In this document: in pieces, positions 56,015 to 64,000 of the stretch
Layout of the letters: the number at the start of each line of letters is the position of its first letter
Numbering within the stretch: the stretch's first letter is position 1
From: Acanthosepion esculentum
Taxonomy: Eukaryota; Mollusca; Cephalopoda; Sepiida; Sepiidae
Assembly (NCBI GenBank): GCA_964036315.1
Contig: OZ038480.1
Coordinates: 9,858,703-9,922,702 of the forward strand
DNA length: 64,000 nt
Direction of reading: 5' to 3'
The notes under the pieces: generated by a model
Databases searched by the model: none
Seen by the model: the letters and a program-made list of their open reading frames with translations, nothing else
Told to the model about the DNA's origin: nothing
Made by a program: the position numbers and the translations under genes

Positions 56015-56345
56015 TGTCCTCAAGGACACATGGCACATTGGATCCAGTGACAGAACGCAAAGTGTGTGAGTTCAATACGTGGTTAAGGCGGTGGAGAACT
56101 TGGAGAGGGGAATTAATAGGAGATAACTGACAACTGACATCCATTAGACATGGCACATGGAAATAGAACAGTCTAACCCAGTGAGTGAAATAAAGGCTTC
56201 AGTTTGACATTCCAACCACCTGAAGGAGGTCAGAGTGTACAATTGCCAAAATGTGATAAATATGGCAACAAAGATGAAGACAATAGTCTGAATAACATAA
56301 ATAGTGTACATAATACCTTATCTCAGAAATATAGACAGATACAAA
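56015..56345 (+). mobile_element. tRNA-like / CTGANGA-GAAAC unit next to a PLE 3' end (copy 3)
   Basis: CAAGGACACATGGCACATTG, GAGTTCAATACGTGG (B-box-like), GGGAATTAATAGGAGATAAC, GACATTCCAACCACCTGAAG, then a decayed stem and AAAATGTGATAAATATGGCA, and tail CATAATACCTTATCTCAGAA. Here the motif has decayed to CTGAAGG ... CCAAAATG. Confidence 0.7.
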
Positions 56346-56544
56346 AACATTGATTTGATAAAAATTTCAAATTGTTTTTTCTAAAAGACTTGGAATTCTT
56401 TCAGTATACAGGTGACCACAGCTTCCTTTTACTCTATTACCTATGAATTGCCATGACTTCTTTGTAAAGATACTGGAGTGATTTCATGTTGCCTTTACTA
56501 GAATCTTGAATTCATATAAACTTTAATTCTTTCATTTACCTACC

Positions 56545-56795
56545 ACAGAGAACCCTCCCTGCCTACCATCAGAATGGCTGATGCCCAACTCTATCAGAGC
56601 ACCTCCCTGGTCTCACGCTTTCCACTGACCTGAGGTGGAACAACTACACTGAATCAATAGCTTCATCTACCGCAAGAAAAATTGCTTCTCTGTGTCACAC
56701 CAGAAGGTTTTTCTCACCTGAGTCCATCCTTCAAATTTATAAATCTACCATTCATCCTTGCATTGAATATTGCTGCTATATATGGTCTGGTGTGA
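56545..56795 (+). pseudogene. LINE (I/Jockey-type) RT fragment cut by mariner sequence
   Basis: In shifting frames the plus strand reads a LTLSTDLRWNNYTESIASST-like block, KIASLCHTRRFFSPESILQI and STIHPCIEYCCYIWSG, the segment just upstream of that seen at 1483-2072. It ends at 56795 where mariner sequence begins. Confidence 0.8.
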
Positions 56796-57209
56796 CAAAC
56801 GCAGGGGTCATCAGTCAACAGGTGTCATCTTGCATCATGACAACGCAAGGCCTCATACAGCAGCCCAAACGGTGCAGGCCATCAACAAGCTAGGCTGGGA
56901 ACTGTGTCCTCATCCCCCTTACAGCCCAGACCTTGTCCCTTTAGACTTTCACCTGTTTGGTCCCTTGAAAGCATTCACGAGAGGTACGAAGTTTAAAAGT
57001 GAAGATGAAGTCAAAATTGTTGTGAGCGACTGGCTGAGACATCAGTCCAAAGATTTTTACACTTAGGGAATATGGAAGCTTGTGCACAGATGGGAAAGGT
57101 GCGTGACAGTGCTGGGAGATTACGTTGAAAAATTAAAAAAAAGTAAGCTTCTATCTGTATTAGAAGTCCTTATACCGAAAAATTCACCTTATTTATTGAA
57201 TGACCCTTG
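56796..57209 (+). mobile_element. mariner 3' half fused to a LINE (copy 2)
   Basis: Starts CAAACGCAGGGGTCATCAGT, the same internal point as the deletion junction of copy 1 (51386-51405), and continues through GVILHHDNARPHTAAQTVQA, APLDFHLFGPLKAFTRGTKF-like residues, a near-complete C-terminus to 57066 and the right terminal inverted repeat (57136-57209), followed by TA. The left half, including the 5' inverted repeat, is missing and LINE sequence abuts directly. Confidence 0.9.
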
Positions 57210-57229
57210 TACATAAATGCACACATACA

Positions 57230-57270
57230 CATGTATACGCATACACACACACACACACACACACATACTC

Positions 57271-57334
<64 letters not shown>

Positions 57335-57498
57335 TATGTGTGTGGTACTTAGTGGAAAGTGCTCAATATCCCTGGTAGAGCTAACATATTCATTTATAAG
57401 GATAGTAGTTTGTAACCTCAGGTTTCATACTTTTGCAATCGTCAGATGATTGCAAAAGTGTGAAATCCAGGATTACAAACAACTACCTATGCAACTGA

Positions 57499-57585
<87 letters not shown>
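57230..57585. repeat. CA and TA microsatellites with small foldback
   Basis: A CA tract (57241-57263) and TA tract (57276-57331), then a hairpin GGTTTCATACTTTTGCAATC / GATTGCAAAAGTGTGAAATC (57420-57470) nested in slightly longer arms (GTAGTTTGTAACCT / AGGATTACAAACAACTA), then a second TA tract (57507-57584). Confidence 0.9.
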
Positions 57586-58190
<605 letters not shown>

Positions 58191-58273
58191 GTGTGGGATT
58201 GGTATATACGGAGTAAATTCCAATAACCAACAATTATTATTCTTTAAAGAGTGCTCAATACAGAGTAGAGCAG

Positions 58274-60981
58274 ATATAATCATTTATTTATTTAAATATT
58301 ATAACATAAATTTGTTATAAAATCACTACAAAAATAGCCATTTTGTTTCAACACCTCTGGTGTCTTATCAAGTGATGATGTCGAATATAGAATAAATGGT
58401 TTTAAAAGTTTCAAATTAATTAATTAACGATCCTTAGCTCGGAGTAAACACTGTTACATAAGCTAGAATGACCAATCAAAATACAAGTATATGGTAATTC
58501 GAAAAATTTGACAACTAAGCAAGGTTATCATAGATATTAAAAGATTTATAAAATTTGAAATTAAAATTAAAAGTAAAAAAAATTATTACCTATTTAGACA
58601 TCTAAATCAAATCTCTATTAAGTTTTAAACTGTAGAATTACCGAGGGTAAAAAAAAAAAAATATAAAATACATATGCTATTTAATTTATTTTTTCATTGA
58701 AATTATGTTAAAAAGGATGTTCATAGCTCCAGACAAAAATGTATACATTTTTACAGTTTAACTTCCACATGGTGGTTACCTCTTGCGTAAAACCATTCAA
58801 ACACACTCAGGTTATAATACATAAGTGCCCAGACATATTTAGATATATATACACACAAAAATAACGGTGACGAGACACGACCCTTGATAAAAAAAAAAAA
58901 AAAAAAAAACACATACACATACACGCACACAAACACGCAACCAAACGTGCATGCACTTTCCTTACACATAGACATCAATAAACACAGGCACATACATCCA
59001 CATGCACATTGACCTAGACAATCAGACGCAATAGCCAAAATAAATATTAAACAAATTTTAACTTGAAATATAACTAATCTGGTCAAATATATATAGAGAT
59101 AAAATTTAAACAAATAAATATATATAAATATATATATATTTTTTTAACCATATAGTTTTCCACACACTACATGAAAAAGTAAATAACTACCTCAATATAT
59201 AATCGTACATTCACACATACGCATACAGATCTGCACATGTACCTACATATACATATATACGCATACAGGTTCGCATATACACACATACGCACATACACAT
59301 ACATATAAATAAGCACGTATAAATATATCGACCCATACAGCAACGTAAAAAAGTAAATAAAGCAAGTAAAAATATATATACACAAAGATGCACATATATA
59401 CAAATACATACATACATACACATACATATTTAGATATACATACATACGCACATATACATATATGCATAAACATATACACAGACATTTACAAATACATGCA
59501 TATATATGAAAAATCAAACAAACGTAAATTAAAACTATATAAATATAAATACGTATATACACGTCCGCGTATACATATATACACACATACATACGCACAT
59601 ACACATATACACATATATACACACACATACATACATACATACACAAACATATACATATATATATATACATATATACACATATATATACATATACATATAC
59701 ATACATATATATATATACATATAAACATATAGACACACACACACAAAAAGGGAAAGGAATATGTATACAGAGACCAACATATATTCTAACAATATTCCAA
59801 CAATATTATGATAAAATATATTAAAAGTTTATCATAATTTTAAAAAAATAACACCAGACAGTCTATAAGCAATTAAAAGCTCCTTATCAACAAAAGTAGA
59901 TTTTAGTTAGTATCTATGATATGATACACTCTAAGACACTTAGGTATACATACAAATACACATACTACGACATACGAACATACATCCATATATACATAAA
60001 TATATAATCATATATAAATACCCATATCAACACATCCAGATATACAGTACACCAACATCCGAGCGCATACATATAAATACCTACACACATATATATACCT
60101 ATATTCAAACACATAAAAAATATATATATTTATTTGTTTAAATTTTATCTCTAGATATATTTGACCAGATTAGTTATATTTCAAGTTAAAATTTGTTTAT
60201 TAACATATTCATTTTGGCTATTGTGTCTGATTGTCTAGGTCAATGTGCATGTGGATGTATGTGCCAGTGTTTATCGATGTCTATGTGTAAGGAAAGTGCA
60301 TGCACGTTTGGTTGCGTGTATGTGTGCGTGTATGTGCTTTGTTTTTTGTTTTTTATCAAGGGTCGTGTCTCGTCACCGTTTTTTTTTTGTGTGTATATAT
60401 ATCTAAATATGTCTGGGCGCTCATGTATTATAACCTAAGTGTGTTTGAACGGTTTTACGTGACAGGTGGCTACCATGTTGAATTTAAACTGATGTTGAAG
60501 TTAAACTGTAAAAATGTATACATTTTTGTCTGGAGCTATGAACATCCTTTTTAACATAATTTCAATGAAAAAATAAATTAAATAGCATATGTATTTTTTA
60601 TTTTTATTTGTTTCCCCTTGATAATTCTACAATTTAAAACTTAATAGAGATTTGATTTAGATGTCTAAATAGGTAATAATTTTTTTTACTTTTAATTTTA
60701 ATTTCAAATTTTATAAATCTTTTAATATCTATGATAACCTTGCTTAGTTGTCAAATTTTTCGAATTACCATATACTTGTATTTTGATTGGTCATTCTAGC
60801 TTATGTAACAGCGTTTACTCCTAGCTAAGGATCGTTAATTAATTTGAAACTTTTAAAACCATTTATTCCACATTCAACATCATCACTTGATAAGACACCA
60901 GTAGTGTTGAAACAAAATGGCTATTTTTGTAGTGATTTTATAACATATTTATGTTATAATATTTAAATAAATGATTATATA
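58274..60981. repeat. Giant TA-flanked foldback, arms ~870 bp, spacer ~965 bp
   Basis: 58274-59145 is nearly the exact reverse complement of 60110-60981. Matching landmarks: TTTATTTAAATATTATAACA, ATAGCCATTTTGTTTCAACA, AACTAAGCAAGGTTATCATA, AATTACCTATTTAGACATC-like, GTATACATTTTTACAGTTTA and TAGAGATAAAATTTAAACAA. The spacer (59146-60109) is almost all ACAT/ACATAC-type microsatellite. TA tracts flank both ends (58130-58186 and 60976-61000). The right arm has TTGATAA, an ACAC/GTGT stem and GAAAC (60887-60913); the left arm has its inverse. The many Tyr/Val/Cys-rich frames here are artefacts. Confidence 0.97.
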
Positions 60982-61004
60982 TATATATATATATATGAAA
61001 GAGA

Positions 61005-61198
61005 GAGAGAGAGGAAGTGAAAATAAAGTGCCATATTTGAAGAAAAGCAAAATAAAAGATAAAGTGAAAATTTCATTAAAGATGAGAAATGTATACTTTT
61101 CAAAGGCCAATGTGCAATATTTCAGATGTGAGCAAAACTACTTCTTGTTTCAATCAAAATGTGTTTCAACTTTAAATAATTCACAAATTCATATCTTG
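61005..61198. other. AG tract and AT-rich DNA
   Basis: A short GA run (61001-61014) and then AT-rich sequence. The frame 60971-61243 has no motif and begins in the TA tract. Confidence 0.5.
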
Positions 61199-61430
61199 CA
61201 CCTCACGCCTGTGGAACTCCCTTCCTCATTCCTGTTTCCCTGATGACTATGATCTCCAACTATTCAAGCGTAACATCAATCGACATCTCCAGTTGCCTTG
61301 ATCTATCCTCTATCCTTCTCCACATCCTTTCCTCTAACACTCCTATTTGCTCTCGCTCCAAATCCTCTGTAACCCCTTGCATGCTAGTGGCTTTCAGCCT
61401 TGCCTGGGGTGAAAATCTTTAAAAAAAAGT
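61199..61430 (+). pseudogene. LINE 3' end fragment (I/Jockey-type)
   Basis: CACCTCACGCCTGTGGAACT, TCAATCGACATCTCCAGTTG, TCTATCCTCTATCCTTCTCC and GCCTTGCCTGGGGTGAAAAT match 1846-2062 in the same order, ending with an A run at 61423. It is a 5'-truncated copy of the same LINE family. Confidence 0.8.
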
Positions 61431-61739
61431 GTTGATAAACCATGAAAAACAAATCAATCAAAATAAAGTCCTTGAAATCCTGAGGTACTTCAGACTTTCT
61501 GTTGTAAATTGCATTCTTCATATGACCTGAAACAGAGAAATCTATATTGTTATTATCTTTCCTATTAAATATACCACATTGGGATAACAGAAAATCTGCT
61601 AATTCTAGTGGACTTTGCATATGAACCATTAAGCTCTTTATCTCTTCCTAATGTCTTAGTTCAAAGTATACTGTTTCCTAGTTATTCCAATTGAAATCAA
61701 GACTTAATTTGATTAAAAGAATCATCAAGTGACACAGCA

Positions 61740-62130
61740 ATGAAATATTACCAATTGGTTATTTGATCTTTACAAATCATGCATGAGAGAACATTAAAAA
61801 CAGACTCCTTTAATTCTACAACTTGTTCTTTCCTCCACTTGATCAGGATATCCTTAGAGTCAAAAGACATTTGATCTTGATATTGATCAATTTTTTTCAT
61901 TTTCTTTCAATTTTACTTTGTTGTCTGCTAGAACAGCAAAATCCATGATCTGACAAATTTTCATTTCCTTATTTACAAGCACCAGATGTGGTCTTCTTAC
62001 TTGAATTAAGTTTGAATCTGTTTGAATCTCTTTTAATATTTTTATTTTGTATAATGTGATTCTGGGTTGTGCATAAAACAGTGGTTTGCCTGATAAAATC
62101 CCTGTCATTTGCACAATTCATATGGATCAT
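61740..62130 (-). pseudogene. LINE C-terminal domain fragment (third LINE type)
   Basis: The minus strand reads QVRRPHLVLVNKEMKICQIM, DFAVLADNKVKLKENEKN, which matches the block RPD-hydrophobic-IID-AVP-D-N-KE-EK seen at the C-terminus of several animal LINE reverse transcriptases. Frameshifts follow. The element is otherwise absent. Confidence 0.7.
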
Positions 62131-62485
62131 CCTCCCAACCAATCATAGTTTAAAAAATTAAGAAGATTTACATAACTGAAAGTAGGGAATATGTCTTTTA
62201 AAATAGAAATATTATTTTGAAGACATTTTCAGCCTTAACTAGAAAATTTTATAAAAAGATATCAAAGCATATATATTTTTAAAAGGCTGGAAAAGCATGC
62301 TATAAAAGTACTTTAGAATTTCATTAACAAAATTTAATGCATTTGCATAAAATTGTGTAAAAGCAAATTACATTGATAACTGATAAGCCGTCATTGCTAT
62401 CACTCTAGTACTTGTGGAGTGTTTTATTTTTCATTATTTGAAGAGCTGATTTGTTTCATTTCGTTCATTCAGCAAACGGTAAAAG

Positions 62486-62582
62486 ATGAGGTCGACTTCG
62501 TTGACTTCATGCTGGCCTTTTTTGCTGTTGTTATTACTCTGTGGCGTAATTTCCAACCAGGCTTTAGAAAATCAAGAAAATG
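62486..62582 (+). CDS. Probable first coding exon of a secreted or membrane protein
   Basis: ATG at 62486 opens 32 codons: a short polar N-terminus (MRSTSLTSCWP), a strong hydrophobic core (FLLLLLLCGVI) and a polar stretch (SNQALENQEN), ending exactly at G|GTAAGT (donor at 62583). This is a textbook signal peptide, with possible cleavage after VIS or after NQA, and a consensus splice donor. Upstream, TTTCGTTCATTCAG (to 62472) is a plausible splice acceptor, giving an exon of about 110 bp (62473-62582) with a 13-bp 5' leader. No downstream exon can be identified before the window ends, so the gene continues to the right. The mature protein's function is unknown. Confidence 0.55.
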
Positions 62583-62809
62583 GTAAGTAACCTTACCAAT
62601 AATGACATTTTATTCCCTTCTCTATGATCATCAGTAGACAAAAGCAAGATTTAAACACTACTTGCAGGTAGAGTTTAGTTATACTAGCTTAGGCTTAATG
62701 GATACGATCTACAGTCATTAACAAGAATGATAAAGTGGATTTTAGACATTTTATCTTTTTATATTTTTGGTTATCTTTAATATTACTGATATATTTCATA
62801 GTATAAACA

Positions 62810-62814
<5 letters not shown>

Positions 62815-62857
<43 letters not shown>
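62815..62857. repeat. (TA)n microsatellite
   Basis: Pure TA tract in the presumed intron of the gene starting at 62486. Confidence 0.9.
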
Positions 62858-62858
<1 letters not shown>

Positions 62859-62952
62859 AGTCACACAGACTGATCTCTTTACTTACTAATATGATATTCT
62901 ATTTTTTTATTCACAGCAGACATCATTCAATGCCATTACTAAGAAATGAGTA

Positions 62953-63284
62953 CACTATTTACATTATTAGAACTATTGTCCTCATCTTGGTTGCCCTATT
63001 TATCACAACGTTTCGACCCTTGTATGCTCCGGCCTTCTTCAGGTGGTTGGAATGTCAAACTGAACCCTTTATTTCATTGCTGGGGTAGACTGTTCTAGTT
63101 CCATGTCTAATGGATGTCAGTTATCAATTATCTCCTGTTAATTTCCCTCTCCAAGTTCTCCGCCACCTTAACCAGGTATTGAACTCACACTCTTTGGGTC
63201 CTGTCACTGGATCTAACTAACACTTTTATCCATTGTGTCATGTATCCTCAAGACATAATACCTCATCTCAGAAATATAGACAGA
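62953..63284 (-). mobile_element. tRNA-like / CTGANGA-GAAAC unit with 16-bp target duplication (copy 4)
   Basis: TACTAAGAAATGAGTA occurs at 62937-62952 and 63285-63300, bracketing the unit. On the minus strand: ATGACACAATGGATAAAAGT (A-box-like), GAGTTCAATACCTGG (B-box-like), CATTCCAACCACCTGAAGAA, GGCCGGAGCATACAAGGGTC, GAAACGTTGTGATAAATA. A piece of the unit's own tail (TAATACCTCATCTCAGAAAT) sits at the other end in inverted orientation (63256-63284). It is inserted in the presumed intron downstream of 62582. Confidence 0.8.
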
Positions 63285-63300
63285 TACTAAGAAATGAGTA

Positions 63301-63673
63301 TAATTTACTAATACACTATTTTTTACTCCTTTTGTTTCGTATTAGGCGTCATTGAATATTTTTACTTTTAAAAATTTTAAACGCAGTATTATTTTTACAT
63401 ACAACAACAGAGTTAACTGTATCGTTAAAATTCTTAGATTACTCATACAGAAAACAAAACTAATGTAAATGTAAAATTACTTAAATACAGATGTTGTTAT
63501 TTGACATACAGATAAACTAAGTACATTAATAATTCAGATAAAAAAATGCAATTTTCCATGTTGATTTATTTAGAGATTTTTTCCTAAGTGTCTTTGATAT
63601 ATTTTCTGTTGGGCATTTGAAGGTTTAACAGAAATTATTTAAAATGGGTCCTGGATAGGGCTAAACTGAATTG
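63301..63673. other. AT-rich, nothing recognised
   Basis: Presumed intronic sequence of the gene that begins at 62486; no exon recognised. Confidence 0.4.
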
Positions 63674-63677
63674 TTAA

Positions 63678-63875
63678 CCCTTTGAGCCCTGTATTCCTGA
63701 ACAATTTTAACCCTTCTGCCTGACCACCTGAGTCAAAATTCACAAATAATTGGTATGTAATTTTTCACGGTAGATATAAAAATAGTTACAAGTGTTTACC
63801 CACCATTCAACCAGTGGCTGGGCATTAAGTCCTTTTTCTCTACCACCGGTAAAGCAGTGGTCAGGGCTCAAATGC
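63678..63875. mobile_element. piggyBac-like MITE flanked by TTAA
   Basis: TTAA at 63674-63677 and 63876-63879 flank a 198-bp segment with ends CCCTTTGAGCCCTG and, reversed, GCATTTGAGCCCTG, an inverted repeat of 11 matching bases after three mismatched ones. TTAA target duplication is typical of piggyBac. No coding capacity. Confidence 0.6.
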
Positions 63876-64000
63876 TTAAGCTAAGCTTGCAATAAACGTC
63901 CATTCTTATCTAAATTTTGTTAGACACTGATATAATCATTTTATTATTGTGTGTATTTGATTGGTCTAATTTTCAACTACATGCAAAACATGCCTATTGT

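Noticed and set aside
59167..59742. A 191-residue Tyr/Val/Cys-rich minus-strand frame with overlapping frames on both strands
   Set aside because: It lies in the ACAT-type microsatellite spacer of the giant foldback and has microsatellite composition throughout.

Overview
This window is eukaryotic, AT-rich, intron-bearing animal DNA built almost wholly from transposable elements, their decayed remains and tandem repeats. The mix is Penelope-like elements (PLEs), several LINE clades, Mag-like and other Ty3/gypsy LTR elements, mariner, hAT, piggyBac-like and Helitron pieces, tRNA-derived SINEs and very many (TA)n tracts. I infer a mollusc, most likely a coleoid cephalopod (octopus-like). That rests on my impression of the repeat types and is not proven by any diagnostic gene.

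Layout. 0-9 kb: a LINE 3' end, a GC-rich structured repeat, a decayed gypsy pol split by a retroposon with a 10-bp target duplication, and a Tc1/mariner-type MITE. 9.7-25.5 kb: RTE-type LINE pieces; two inverted arms (11.3-12.4 and 20.9-22.9 kb) carrying a 29-bp VNTR; an I/Jockey-type LINE; a PLE endonuclease end; TA-flanked foldbacks; a degenerate ~90-bp satellite holding a non-autonomous Helitron; and two PLE GIY-YIG remnants. 26.5-28.9 kb: a decayed LINE with reverse transcriptase and C-terminal domain. 29.1-29.7 kb: another TA-flanked foldback. 30.36-40.33 kb: two related Mag-like LTR retrotransposons, one nested in the reverse transcriptase gene of the other, ending in a 30-bp minisatellite. 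41-49.5 kb: LTR-like repeats, a hAT MITE, and a minus-strand gypsy element broken by a LINE fragment and a tandem SINE. 50.9-57.2 kb: two internally deleted mariners, SINE dimers and a PLE 3' end. 57.2-61 kb: three TA-flanked foldbacks, the last with arms near 870 bp. 61-64 kb: LINE ends, one probable host exon (62486-62582, signal peptide plus splice donor), a PLE-linked retroposon with a 16-bp target duplication, and a TTAA-flanked MITE.

Apart from that exon I see no intact host gene, and no element looks autonomous: every coding region has stops, frameshifts or deletions. The most interesting patterns are (1) the recurring TA-flanked foldbacks whose centres or arms carry a TGATRA - stem - GAAA hairpin resembling a decayed hammerhead ribozyme core, and (2) a tRNA-like unit with a CTGANGA - stem - GAAAC motif that abuts PLE 3' ends. 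Together they suggest one PLE-driven system of palindromic, ribozyme-related repeats living in TA microsatellites.
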